A stretch of 64,000 nt of DNA from Pediococcus ethanolidurans (GTDB lineage Bacteria; Bacillota; Bacilli; Lactobacillales; Lactobacillaceae): assembly GCF_001437405.1 (NCBI RefSeq), contig NZ_JQBY01000004.1:1-64000 (forward strand), in the 5' to 3' direction. Below, piece by piece: positions 18,578 to 27,431 of this stretch (the first letter of the stretch is position 1; each line of letters begins with the position of its first letter). Made by a program: the position numbers and the translations under genes. A model generated the notes under the pieces. It saw nothing but the letters and a program-made list of their open reading frames with translations, was not told the origin of the DNA and did not search any database.

Positions 18578-19867
18578 TTAATTTTTAACCTGTTTTTTCA
18601 TGATCCAGTAAAATGGTACCGCAATTAGAAGTGCACCAAATCCAAATAACAACTGGGAGACATCCACCTGAATTAACAACCAAATACTGACTAAAACTGC
18701 AACAATTGGAATTAACCATCCACCGGGAATTTTAAAAGTCCGTGGTTCCTGTGCCCGGGTATACCGAAAGACAATGACTGCCAAACACGTTGGAATATAC
18801 TGTGCAAACCGAGAGACAACACTGATTTGAGCCAAGGTTTCAAAAGTTCCTGACCACGCAATTAATAATGAAATGGTTGCAGAGATGATGATGGCTACAT
18901 AGGGTGCGTTCTTTCGATTTCTTCGTCCAACAATCGCAGGCATTATCCCGTTTTCTGCCATTGCTACTCCAGAACGAGGGGTGATGAAGGAAGAAGCCAC
19001 GCAGATACCCCCAATTGAAATAATAGTTCCTGCGGCTACCAAACTTGTCCCAAAGTTTCCAGCAATTTTTCCAAACGCTTCTTGAATTGGTGCGGTTGAG
19101 GCGCCTAGTTTTTGACCCAAAATTCCAATAGAAACTATCTGCAATAAAACATAAAAAAACGTCACAATTCCAATTACTAGTAAAATTGCTCGCGGCAAAT
19201 TTTTTTCAGGTTTACGCATATCTCCTGCAGCCACCACTAAGCCCTCAAAACCGGTAAAAGCATAAAAGAGCAACACAGCGGCAGCAGCAAATGCACCACT
19301 ATGATAGGTTCCACCTGGAAACATGGGTGTAAAATTACTGCCATTAATCGCAAAGAAACCAATTAGAACAAATAGCAGTAATGGTAGTAGTTTGGCAATT
19401 GTCACAATGTTATTGACAATCTTAGAAAGGGTCACACCAGAAATATTCATCAAAGCTAAACTAACAATAACCACAGTCACAATGACATTCTTGATAATCA
19501 CCGTATTCCAAGCAGGTACAATTCCGCCTAAAGCAGTCGCAAAAGCAACTGCCATTGTTGCCTCAGCAATCATTCGAATTGCCCAAGTCACAAAGCCAAC
19601 TTCGTAGCCCACAAATTCTCCAAAAGCTGCCTTTGCATATATGTATGGACCACCGTTAACTTCAAATAAAGAGGCGCACTCAGCAAAACAAACTGTAATG
19701 CTCGTGACTAACAAGGCGTCAAAAATAAAAACACCAATACTTGCCGTACCCATTAGTTTCATGGCCTGGTTAGGCAAAAGGAAGATCCCTGAGCCAATAA
19801 TTCCGTTTATTCCTAGCAGAACAATACTCCAGAATCCCATCTTTTGTTTTTCGGTTTCAGTTTGCAT
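18578..19867 (-). CDS. APC-family amino acid permease
   Basis: This is a membrane protein of about 429 aa with twelve predicted transmembrane helices. The APC-superfamily signature is near the start (GINGIIGSGIFLLPNQ), followed by FAECASLFEVNGGPYIYAK. It should exchange or import an amino acid or amine. The ATG at 19865-19867 is 6 nt from GAAGGA; the upstream TTG reading is less likely. It lies downstream of a C26 glutamine-amidotransferase-like hydrolase, which suggests uptake of a gamma-glutamyl compound or GABA-type substrate, by inference only. Confidence 0.88.
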   Translation of the reverse strand: MQTETEKQKMGFWSIVLLGINGIIGSGIFLLPNQAMKLMGTASIGVFIFDALLVTSITVCFAECASLFEVNGGPYIYAKAAFGEFVGYEVGFVTWAIRMIAEATMAVAFATALGGIVPAWNTVIIKNVIVTVVIVSLALMNISGVTLSKIVNNIVTIAKLLPLLLFVLIGFFAINGSNFTPMFPGGTYHSGAFAAAAVLLFYAFTGFEGLVVAAGDMRKPEKNLPRAILLVIGIVTFFYVLLQIVSIGILGQKLGASTAPIQEAFGKIAGNFGTSLVAAGTIISIGGICVASSFITPRSGVAMAENGIMPAIVGRRNRKNAPYVAIIISATISLLIAWSGTFETLAQISVVSRFAQYIPTCLAVIVFRYTRAQEPRTFKIPGGWLIPIVAVLVSIWLLIQVDVSQLLFGFGALLIAVPFYWIMKKQVKN

Positions 19868-19890
19868 AAGTTGTCCTTCTTTCAATAATT

Positions 19891-20619
19891 TTATTTAGGT
19901 TGACTACGATGCACCAAATCTTTAAAAAATTCTAACTGTTCTGGAAATTCTTGCCACATATTTTCTGGATGCCACTGAACAGCTACTATATTAGAATTTT
20001 GGGTTGATTCCACCGCTTCAATGACTTGATCATCACTTTGCGCAGAAACAGTCAAACCAACCGCAACTTTACGAACTGCTTGATGATGACGGGAATTTAC
20101 ATAACTTCGTGAAGTTTTTAAAATTGAAGCTACATAACTATTAGGTTCAATCATGACATGATGTGTTGGAAACTCTCCTGGAGCTGCCTGTGCATGTCGA
20201 ATACGACAAGTAGGATCTTGTGTGGCCAAGTCCTGAAAAACTGTACCACCCATGGCTACATTAATGATTTGAATGCCTCGACAAATACCAAATATTGGCT
20301 TTTGAGCAGCAATTGTTGCTTTTATTAAGGCAATTTCAAAAGCATCGCGTTTGTAATAAGTACGGCCGATTTCAGGGATCGGTTCTTCACCAAAAAAAGT
20401 TGGATCGACATCGGGACCACCCGGGATGATTAGACCATCAAACGTTCTTACAAGTTCCTCAACTAATTCAGGTGCAGTGTAAGGTAAAACGATGGGAAGG
20501 CCACCTGCTGCCAAAACAGCGTCAACGGCCCCTCGAGGAGCAAAATCAGCCCGCCGTTCATTAATGATTTCTGAGGCAGCTACCCTAATATCCGCGGTAA
20601 TTGCAATAATTGGTTTCAT
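19891..20619 (-). CDS. Gamma-glutamyl-gamma-aminobutyrate hydrolase-like (peptidase C26)
   Basis: This 242-aa class I glutamine amidotransferase-type hydrolase resembles PuuD. The catalytic triad is visible: Cys113 in GICRG, His217 and Glu219 in QWHPE. GGPDVDPTFFGE (about 67-78) is typical of the family. PuuD cleaves gamma-glutamyl-GABA, but related enzymes accept other gamma-glutamyl amides. The permease gene follows with a gap of about 23 nt, so the two form an operon. A paralogue with the same triad positions lies at 59672-60391. Confidence 0.88.
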   Translation of the reverse strand: MKPIIAITADIRVAASEIINERRADFAPRGAVDAVLAAGGLPIVLPYTAPELVEELVRTFDGLIIPGGPDVDPTFFGEEPIPEIGRTYYKRDAFEIALIKATIAAQKPIFGICRGIQIINVAMGGTVFQDLATQDPTCRIRHAQAAPGEFPTHHVMIEPNSYVASILKTSRSYVNSRHHQAVRKVAVGLTVSAQSDDQVIEAVESTQNSNIVAVQWHPENMWQEFPEQLEFFKDLVHRSQPK

Positions 20620-20709
20620 GTAAATGACACTTCTTTCTCATTATTTTAATTTAATTTTAATAATATAACATTTTTTGATCAGTTTCTCAAGTTTCAAAAA
20701 ATGAGTAAC

Positions 20710-20740
20710 AAAAAAGCTCGGGATTTTCTCCCGGGCTTGG
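20710..20740 (-). terminator. Terminator downstream of degV region
   Basis: AGCTCGGGA/TCCCGGGCT forms a strong GC stem over a short loop, followed on the minus strand by a T6 run. It ends the degV transcript after the structured region at 20745-20975. Confidence 0.85.
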
Positions 20741-20744
20741 TGTA

Positions 20745-20975
20745 CTATCTATTTTTGGTTTTTATGGTTGGAATGTGTTCTCTTGGGCAGATAGCTACGC
20801 CGAAAAGATATAATTCAACTATCTTTTGTTTAGATTCCTACTATATTTTATAGCTGAAACGTGTTCTCTCGGGCAGCCGTTTCCGCTTAGCTACGCCATG
20901 TAAATGATGTGCAACCCCACACATCATTCACATAGCTAGGCTAATGCTCAACAGCTATTCGCCCTCCCTCACACT
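20745..20975 (-). repeat. Two-unit structured intergenic region
   Basis: Two units share the plus-strand segment GTGTTCTCTYGGGCAG, followed by TAGCTACGCC. In unit 1 the shared part leads into hairpin AAAAGATA/TATCTTTT. In unit 2 it leads into a 14-bp stem, ATGTAAATGATGTG with CACATCATTCACAT. The constant-frame, variable-hairpin design recalls the array at 48184-48758. It lies between the degV stop and the terminator at 20710, so it is probably the 3' end of the degV transcript. Confidence 0.65.
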
Positions 20976-21839
20976 CTACATTTTCATCCAATCCTTACCC
21001 CAGATCACGCCAACGATTTCTTCACCCGTATGCGACATGATCACTGGACCCAACTGATTACTCTCAAACTTAGCCGCCGGGAATTCCTGCTGAATCGTTT
21101 CTTCCCACTTCGCACTCAACTCATGATCCACACCATAGATAATTGAAACCCGATACTCCTCCGCTCCCCTATCCAAGTCTGAATGCATATTATTCAAAAC
21201 CTTTTGCAACGCTCGTTTTCGCGTTCGTTCCTTACTCTGAATCACAATCTGGCCCTTTTCGTCCATATCCAGAATTGGCTTAATTCGCAAAAGATTTCCC
21301 ATAATCGCCGAACGATTTGTAATGCGACCAGAACGCATCAAAAAACTTAAATTGTCTACCATAAAGTCAACCTTAGTTGTTTCTCTTAAATGCTCAAGAT
21401 ACGGAATAATTTCTTTGCCCGTTTTACCTTCTTTTCTCAACTTAGCCGCCAGCAACACCATATTGGCCTCACCTTGACTAGTCATTCGTGAATCAAACGG
21501 CAACACATTAATTTCCGTAATGTCCTTTGCATATTCGGTTAAGTTCTCAATAAAACTCGTAATGCCACTTGAAAGATGAATACAAATCACTTCATCGTAA
21601 TTTTCAGCAATCAGTTTATCAAAAACTTCCTGCATTTGTCCCAACGTGATTTGAGTTGTGGACGGCATCAAACCAGATGTTTGAAGTTTTTCATGAAATA
21701 GTTGATCATCAATATCAATATTTTCTAAAAAAGTTTCTTGCCCAAAAATAACTGTAATTGGGACAACAATAATATCATTTTCCCGAACCTGTTGCTCAGA
21801 AAGGTAAGACGAACTGTCCGTTACAATTGCTGTTTTCAT
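20976..21839 (-). CDS. DegV family fatty-acid-binding protein
   Basis: This protein of about 287 aa has the DegV fold. The N-terminal motif is AIVTDSSSYLS, then PSTTQITLGQ, and the lipid-binding loop region is IHLSSGITS. In Gram-positive bacteria DegV/FakB proteins bind fatty acids and hand them to the kinase FakA for phosphorylation. I start at the ATG at 21837-21839 after GAGGAG, dropping a 29-residue upstream extension that lacks its own ribosome binding site. The gene lies alone, with no fakA nearby. Confidence 0.9.
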   Translation of the reverse strand: MKTAIVTDSSSYLSEQQVRENDIIVVPITVIFGQETFLENIDIDDQLFHEKLQTSGLMPSTTQITLGQMQEVFDKLIAENYDEVICIHLSSGITSFIENLTEYAKDITEINVLPFDSRMTSQGEANMVLLAAKLRKEGKTGKEIIPYLEHLRETTKVDFMVDNLSFLMRSGRITNRSAIMGNLLRIKPILDMDEKGQIVIQSKERTRKRALQKVLNNMHSDLDRGAEEYRVSIIYGVDHELSAKWEETIQQEFPAAKFESNQLGPVIMSHTGEEIVGVIWGKDWMKM

Positions 21840-22032
21840 ACATTTCTCCTCATTGTTTGGATACCTTTTAGTATAAAGACTTACGCAAGAATAGCAAATT
21901 AAATTGATCAATTCATTAATATTCAAAATTCGGTAATTTTTAAGGACATTTCCAAAAAATTGGATTGTTCTGTGATGTTTGGTAGTTTTTATCTACCAGA
22001 AAAACACATATTCTTTTCATCATCAATTCAAA

Positions 22033-22062
22033 TTGTGACATCGCTACCAATTGCGCTATAAT
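22033..22062 (+). promoter_or_regulatory. Promoter of the ROK gene
   Basis: TTGTGA (22033-22038) and TATAAT (22057-22062) lie 18 bp apart, about 33 nt before the ROK start codon. Confidence 0.6.
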
Positions 22063-22094
22063 AGCATTATTGAGTTAAAGAAGGGATAAATGGA

Positions 22095-23075
22095 ATGAAT
22101 TACAATCCTGAAAAAGATTACTTAAGTATTGATATTGGTGCAACTTATACAAAATACGCACTTATCGACCATAGCGGTAGTTTAAAGGTTAAGTCCCAAT
22201 TTAGTACCCCACGCGACAGTGTGGACAATTTCTTAAAAAAATTATATAGCGTTATTAATGAAGTTCTCCCTAACATCAAGGGCGTCGCGTTTAGTGTGCC
22301 CGGACGTATCGATCAAAAAGAACAAATTATTTATCATGGTGGTTCTTTGCCAATGTTACATGGACTCAGCCTAAGCAAAATTATCAGTAGTCGTTATAAC
22401 TTACCTGTCAGCATGGAAAACAGTGGTAAAGCAGGAGCTCTAGCCGAATTTTGGCTAGGAAATTTAAAAGATATAAAAAATGGTGCGGCCATTATTCTGG
22501 GTACTGCTGTAGATGGTGGCATTATTTTAAATGGTCATTTGTGGCATGGCACTAATGCTCAGGGTGGCGATCTTAGCTTCATGCTTTCTCAAATTAACGG
22601 CGCGCCGGAAGATCCAGAAAATCTAATGTTCAACTCGGGTTCAGCAATTAAAATGATTGATAAAATTGCAACCGCCCTAGAGTTTCCTGATCGTACTGAT
22701 GGCATGCGCGTTTTCAAGGCCATTGAAAACGGTGAACCCACGGCCCGAAAAATTTTTGACCAGTATTGTCGCCGAATAGCCTATATGATTGTAAATATTC
22801 AAGCCGTGTTGGATCTGAGTCGTTACGTAATTGGCGGAGGTATTAGTAGTGAAAGCATTTTGGTTCCCGAAATCAAACATCAATTACAATTACTTAGAGA
22901 CGAAAATACACTTTTGCGTAAAACTTTGGATGCTCCCGAAATTCTCACGGCTCATTTTAAGAGTGATGCCAATTTATATGGAGCACTTTACAATCTTTTA
23001 CTGCAGCTAGATGATGAAGACCTTATTCCTAACACGGAAACAAAGTCCAAAGATTCTTCTGAAAATCCTTCATAA
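22095..23075 (+). CDS. ROK-family sugar kinase or regulator-like protein
   Basis: This 326-aa protein has the ROK ATPase fold. The phosphate-1 motif is IDIGATYTKYALID near residues 13-26, and the later block GTAVDGGIILNG is the sugar-kinase signature. The cysteine zinc motif common in ROK glucokinases is not present, and there is no DNA-binding domain. It is likely a cytosolic sugar kinase of unproven substrate. The C-terminal 20 residues are a charged, Ser-rich tail. It is a single-gene unit with its own promoter and terminator. Confidence 0.82.
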   Translation: MNYNPEKDYLSIDIGATYTKYALIDHSGSLKVKSQFSTPRDSVDNFLKKLYSVINEVLPNIKGVAFSVPGRIDQKEQIIYHGGSLPMLHGLSLSKIISSRYNLPVSMENSGKAGALAEFWLGNLKDIKNGAAIILGTAVDGGIILNGHLWHGTNAQGGDLSFMLSQINGAPEDPENLMFNSGSAIKMIDKIATALEFPDRTDGMRVFKAIENGEPTARKIFDQYCRRIAYMIVNIQAVLDLSRYVIGGGISSESILVPEIKHQLQLLRDENTLLRKTLDAPEILTAHFKSDANLYGALYNLLLQLDDEDLIPNTETKSKDSSENPS

Positions 23076-23102
23076 ATAAATTTCATGTTTATCAAAAAGT
23101 AA

Positions 23103-23152
23103 GACAACTTAAACAGGTATTTGATTCTTGTTTAAGTTGTATTATTTTTTAT
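23103..23152 (+). terminator. ROK gene terminator
   Basis: ACAACTTAAACA pairs with TGTTTAAGTTGT across a loop and is followed by a T-rich run. Confidence 0.8.
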
Positions 23153-23280
23153 TTTTCTAATTCTATTATTTGTTTTCTTATATATGTGGTAAACTCAATT
23201 ATAATAAAATAAAGTTAAAAATGGCAGTTAATTTTATCTTTAACTATATATTTAACACCATTTCTTTGGAGGCTAGGTTC

Positions 23281-24111
23281 ATGACACATCCCCAAACACT
23301 CACAGCACTTGAACAAGATATACAGCACAATTTTAAAAATTATCGAACCTTTAAACATGCATTGTTCATTAACTACGCAGTATTTCCAAGACTTATTGTT
23401 TGGTTTGGACTAATTATCTATCTTATTGGTCTTGTTTTCTTTTCATTTCTTGCAATCGGATCACATATCGCATTCTCAACTTTATTTGATCTTCTGTACC
23501 TACAAATTGTACCCGTGTTAGCCATTCCGTTCTCTTTCACACCGGCATCCATCATCTATTGGTGTGTTACCGTCTGGGAGTTAGCTGTACTATACGAAAT
23601 TATTGAAAAAATCATTCGAGAAGTGAAAATTCATTCCTTATTCAATGAAGTTCAAACCAACCAACGCCTTTTAAAAGTGGGCTATGCTTATGAATTGAAT
23701 GCACATGAAATGTTGATTGTGAATCAAGACCCAATCGCCGGAGAATTCCGTACTGCCCTTGACAAACTTCCTCCAGAAAATCAAAAAGAATGGTATAGAA
23801 TTAGCCACATTATAGAAGGCAGATTTGGTTTTCAACGCGCTACTAATTATGATATCAAAGCTATCCGTCAATTTTTGAGTAAACATTTCTCCCATCTGTT
23901 CACTTTTTTTGATGTGTTGCCCTCTCTTGGTTCGCTTCCTTTTTATTGGAAATTAACTGACTTTCCTGCCGATCAAGCTGTCTTTTACTTTTCTAATGAC
24001 AATCGCAAACCAATTTACGTACTCCAGAATTTTACTGCAACTGGACACAAATTAAGGAAAAGCCTTAAACAAGTGCTTGTTGAAAACTTACTTGTCTTTT
24101 TTTACTGGTAA
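23281..24111 (+). CDS. Hypothetical membrane protein
   Basis: This protein of about 276 aa is not recognised. It has a soluble N-terminus, two or three hydrophobic segments at about residues 35-65, 70-95 and 95-115, and a cytoplasmic C-terminal half with mixed alpha/beta character and no known motif. I use the ATG at 23281 after a perfect GGAGG site; an in-frame extension of 37 codons upstream lacks one. It is flanked by terminators on both sides, so it is transcribed alone. Confidence 0.75.
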   Translation: MTHPQTLTALEQDIQHNFKNYRTFKHALFINYAVFPRLIVWFGLIIYLIGLVFFSFLAIGSHIAFSTLFDLLYLQIVPVLAIPFSFTPASIIYWCVTVWELAVLYEIIEKIIREVKIHSLFNEVQTNQRLLKVGYAYELNAHEMLIVNQDPIAGEFRTALDKLPPENQKEWYRISHIIEGRFGFQRATNYDIKAIRQFLSKHFSHLFTFFDVLPSLGSLPFYWKLTDFPADQAVFYFSNDNRKPIYVLQNFTATGHKLRKSLKQVLVENLLVFFYW

Positions 24112-24138
24112 CTTAAAGCTGAGAAAACAAAACTAACT

Positions 24139-24173
24139 CAAAAAACGATCCTAATAAATAGGGTCGTTTTTAA
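24139..24173. terminator. Bidirectional terminator
   Basis: AAAACGATCCTA pairs with TAGGGTCGTTTT (one wobble pair), with T/A runs on both sides, between two convergent genes. Confidence 0.8.
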
Positions 24174-24202
24174 GTTCAAACTAGTTCAACCAAGGTCAAA
24201 TT

Positions 24203-24730
24203 TTATTGTTTAGTTGTCTCATCCTGACTAATACTCAAAATGGCTACACGAATAATTGAAAGATTGACATGTTTTTCTGTCGTCTCGTCTAATTCCAGAT
24301 AACGACTAACATATTTATCTAGCTCTTTATAAACATCACTTGCTGCCAATTCATCATCTGAAGCATTCTGATATTCAGTCAACATTTTTTTGATTTCATC
24401 TTTTTCAACAGCATCAGAAAAGTCAGTGACAACACCTGCGCCATCATACATTTCCACTAAACTTGTTTCTGGATTAATATCCAAATCAAAATCAGATAAT
24501 GGTGTCTCAATTAAGAAGAAACCTAAATCGCTGTAATTGTCAGTATGAATAACCGCTCCACCCTGTTCACCGCGATCAATAAAAACATAGTAGTCATGTT
24601 GTTTCTTACTTTTAACAAAGTAATCGATTCCTGACATATTTGGTAAGCTTTGAATGACACTGTCTTCATTAACCTGAATGGCGTGCCCTGTTTCATTGAT
24701 CTTTGCTAATGTTGGATATTGGTAAAGCAT
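24203..24730 (-). CDS. Hypothetical acidic cytosolic protein
   Basis: This protein of about 175 aa is acidic and has no signal peptide or membrane segment. I do not recognise a family. The first part looks beta-rich (up to about residue 105). The second part is helical and charged (DEIKKMLTEYQNASDDELAAS). The ATG at 24728-24730 is chosen because GGGAGG lies 5 nt upstream. It precedes the malL gene on the same strand but is separated from it by about 90 nt; no functional link is evident. Confidence 0.7.
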   Translation of the reverse strand: MLYQYPTLAKINETGHAIQVNEDSVIQSLPNMSGIDYFVKSKKQHDYYVFIDRGEQGGAVIHTDNYSDLGFFLIETPLSDFDLDINPETSLVEMYDGAGVVTDFSDAVEKDEIKKMLTEYQNASDDELAASDVYKELDKYVSRYLELDETTEKHVNLSIIRVAILSISQDETTKQ

Positions 24731-24823
24731 ATTAACCTCCCACACTGATTGTTCAGCGTTTTTTATTCATAAAATCCATTATACAACTATTCATCGTAAA
24801 TGCATGTTACAGATAAAATTCGT

Positions 24824-26485
24824 TTATTGAATCAGATAAACTTTACATTCATAAGGGCGTAAAGTTTCATTTTGATCATCCTCATAATTACTCAACAGCT
24901 CGATCTTGTTGCTCTGTTGACTCAAATCATACCACCGTTGCACTGTTCGTTCCGTAAAATTACTGATAATCAATAAATCTTGATTGTCTAAATGACGGGT
25001 GTATGCCCAAACCTGATCATCATCAGGATCTAACAGTTGGTAATCTCCATACACAATAACGTCATACTGTTTGCGTAACAAGTTCATTCGTCGATAGAAA
25101 TTAAAGACGGACTGATCGTCATTAACAGCTTGTTTGGCATTAATTTGTTTGTAATTGGCATTCACTTCAATCCAGGGGGTTCCATTAGTAAATCCCGCAT
25201 TTTTAGTCGCGTCCCACTGCATTGGTGTCCGCGCATTATCACGTGATGAATGACGAAGATAGGCTAGCATTTGCGATGAACTTACTAACTTTTTCTGATC
25301 AACCAATTCATGATAAGCATTTAGGCTTTCAATATCCTTATACTGATTTAAAGTCTTGAAATTTGCATTAGTCATGCCTAGCTCTTCACCTTGATAAATA
25401 TAAGGTGTTCCCTGCATAAAATGAAGTGTTGCCCCCAACATCTTTGCTGAGGCAACCCGGAATTCATCTTGATCATTGCCAAAACGAGAAACAACTCGTG
25501 GTTGATCATGATTATTCCAATACAAGGCATTCCAAGCTTTACCATTCAAATCAGTTTGCCACTTCGACATTACCTGTTTTAAATCAGTTAACTTTACTTG
25601 ATTTGTGCTCCATTTACCAATCACCGGATTCTCATTGCCATCTAAACCCATATGTTCAAATTGAAAAACCATTTCTAGTTCGTGGCTGTCAAAACCAGTA
25701 TATCTAATCGCATCTCGCGTTGAAGCAGCCGGAGTTTCCCCTACCGTCATCACGTCATAATGTGAGAGCACTTCTTGATTCATTTCCTTAAGGTAATCAT
25801 GCACATGTGGTCCATTGGCCGCCAAATTTTCTTGACCTTCAGTTTTTACATCGGGAAGGCCCTCTGGTTTAGAAATCAAATTGATAACATCCATTCGAAA
25901 ACCATCGACACCCTTATCTAACCAAAAGCGCATGACATCAAAAACTGAGTGGCGTACTTTTTCATTATCCCAGTTCAAATCTGGTTGTTTTTTAGAAAAC
26001 AAATGCAAATAATATTGACCCGTTTTTTCGTCAAATTGCCAAGCGGATCCGCCAAAAGCGCTTTGCCAATTATTGGGTTCTTGATCATTTTTAGGATCAC
26101 GCCAAATGTAGTAGTCTCGATAATCATTCAAGCGATTTTTGCGGCTTTCAACAAACCAATGATGTTCATCTGAAGTATGGTTTACAACTAAATCCATCAT
26201 AATTTTGAGTTTTTTTGCATGTACCTGTTTTAAAAGTCGATCAAAATCTGCCATATTACCAAATTCAGCCATAATTTGCTCATAATCAGCAATATCGTAG
26301 CCATTATCATCATTGGGTGATTTATATATTGGGTTTAACCAAATTACATCTGCTCCAAGTTTTTTTATATAATCCAAATGTTCAATGACGCCGTTTAAAT
26401 CGCCGACGCCATCATCATTCGTGTCTTGAAAACTACGCGGATAAACTTGATAGACAACTGCTTCTTGCCACCAATGTTTTTCCAT
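24824..26485 (-). CDS. malL: Oligo-1,6-glucosidase / alpha-glucosidase (GH13)
   Basis: This 553-aa cytosolic GH13 enzyme hydrolyses alpha-glucosides such as isomaltose-type oligosaccharides or short maltodextrins. Conserved regions are intact: DLVVNHTSDEH with His103, the nucleophile Asp199 in GFRMDVIN, the acid/base Glu250 in MTVGETP, and the transition-state Asp in NHDQPR. The VN pair after the His103 region and the overall layout fit the alpha-1,6-acting branch. The start at 26483-26485 follows GGGAG. A candidate cre site lies about 60 nt upstream. It is separate from the main maltose operon but clearly part of the same island. Confidence 0.93.
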   Translation of the reverse strand: MEKHWWQEAVVYQVYPRSFQDTNDDGVGDLNGVIEHLDYIKKLGADVIWLNPIYKSPNDDNGYDIADYEQIMAEFGNMADFDRLLKQVHAKKLKIMMDLVVNHTSDEHHWFVESRKNRLNDYRDYYIWRDPKNDQEPNNWQSAFGGSAWQFDEKTGQYYLHLFSKKQPDLNWDNEKVRHSVFDVMRFWLDKGVDGFRMDVINLISKPEGLPDVKTEGQENLAANGPHVHDYLKEMNQEVLSHYDVMTVGETPAASTRDAIRYTGFDSHELEMVFQFEHMGLDGNENPVIGKWSTNQVKLTDLKQVMSKWQTDLNGKAWNALYWNNHDQPRVVSRFGNDQDEFRVASAKMLGATLHFMQGTPYIYQGEELGMTNANFKTLNQYKDIESLNAYHELVDQKKLVSSSQMLAYLRHSSRDNARTPMQWDATKNAGFTNGTPWIEVNANYKQINAKQAVNDDQSVFNFYRRMNLLRKQYDVIVYGDYQLLDPDDDQVWAYTRHLDNQDLLIISNFTERTVQRWYDLSQQSNKIELLSNYEDDQNETLRPYECKVYLIQ

Positions 26486-26542
26486 AAACAACACTCCCAT
26501 CTAGAAATATCAACTATCTAACAACTTCATTATGACGCGTCA

Positions 26543-26556
26543 CGGAATCGGTTTCA
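26543..26556 (-). promoter_or_regulatory. Candidate cre site before malL
   Basis: The minus strand reads TGAAACCGATTCCG, close to the cre consensus, about 58 nt before the malL start. The assignment rests on consensus match and gene context. Confidence 0.4.
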
Positions 26557-26587
26557 ATTATCTCGATTTATAAGCCTTTTTCATTAA

Positions 26588-27262
26588 TTAAATTAGTGAA
26601 ATAAGGTTGTTAAAAACATGCAGTCCGATATCATACCGAATGTCTTTGGTGTATGCATACGTGAGAGCTAATAACCACCCCATCACCGCGTAAACTAACC
26701 AACCGAGCAACGAACTAACGTCATGAACCGCACCAAATACAGCTCCACTAAAAAATACGCCAAGCAGGCGAACTTTTTTGTCGTTGGAATTAAAAAACCA
26801 ATTAAAAAATAATCCGCGAAATAAAAGTTCCTCAATAATTGGTGCAAACACAACGGCATCAAGCGCGAGCCACCAAGGAATTGCCTTTGCTAGAGCCATC
26901 ACCGTTTGTTGATTTTCAGACTGTGGTAACAGATTAGATTGGTTTAGCCAGATTTGCAACGCCAAAAATAGGATCCATAAAATTACAATCACAATCATAA
27001 ACCGTGTGATTCGTTTGGTTGGTTTAGTACGACCAAAATGAGCGGGATTATCTTTATGTAGCTGAGTTGAATACATCTGAATAAATAAAACCAACATAAA
27101 TCCAGTTGTAATCAGGTACATAGTAAACGCAATTAACACGAAGATTTGATTGGTTGGCATCAAATAAGCCATTTGTAAAGGAATTGTCCCAATCTGATAC
27201 ACAATGAACATCCCAATAAACTTCAAAACATTAAAGAAACCTTGCTGCCAGTCCATCTTCAT
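26588..27262 (-). CDS. CPBP-family intramembrane metalloprotease
   Basis: This 224-aa polytopic membrane protein carries the CPBP (CAAX protease and bacteriocin-processing) motifs EELLFRG (about residue 143) and the His in FGAVHDVSS, which bind the metal. Family members act in bacteriocin self-immunity or membrane protein processing; the target here is unknown. The ATG at 27260-27262 follows AGGGGG by 7 nt. It lies between malL and the divergent galM gene and shows no obvious connection to sugar use. Confidence 0.88.
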   Translation of the reverse strand: MKMDWQQGFFNVLKFIGMFIVYQIGTIPLQMAYLMPTNQIFVLIAFTMYLITTGFMLVLFIQMYSTQLHKDNPAHFGRTKPTKRITRFMIVIVILWILFLALQIWLNQSNLLPQSENQQTVMALAKAIPWWLALDAVVFAPIIEELLFRGLFFNWFFNSNDKKVRLLGVFFSGAVFGAVHDVSSLLGWLVYAVMGWLLALTYAYTKDIRYDIGLHVFNNLISLI

Positions 27263-27379
27263 TAGATTACCCCCTCGTACGATTCCGATATGCTATTAGT
27301 TTAGACGTTACTTTCTTTAAACGCAACTTACAGATTAGTACTTAAAAACACAAACTTGTTTTACACGTTACTTTCCTAT

Positions 27380-27393
27380 TGAAAACGTTTGCG
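27380..27393 (+). promoter_or_regulatory. Candidate cre site before galM
   Basis: TGAAAACGTTTGCG matches the cre core and lies about 40 nt before the galM start. The motif ACGTTACTTTC occurs at 27305 and again at 27366, 61 bp apart, in the same control region. Confidence 0.45.
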
Positions 27394-27431
27394 GTATTCT
27401 TAAAGTAAGGATTAAAATGGAGGAATTATTA

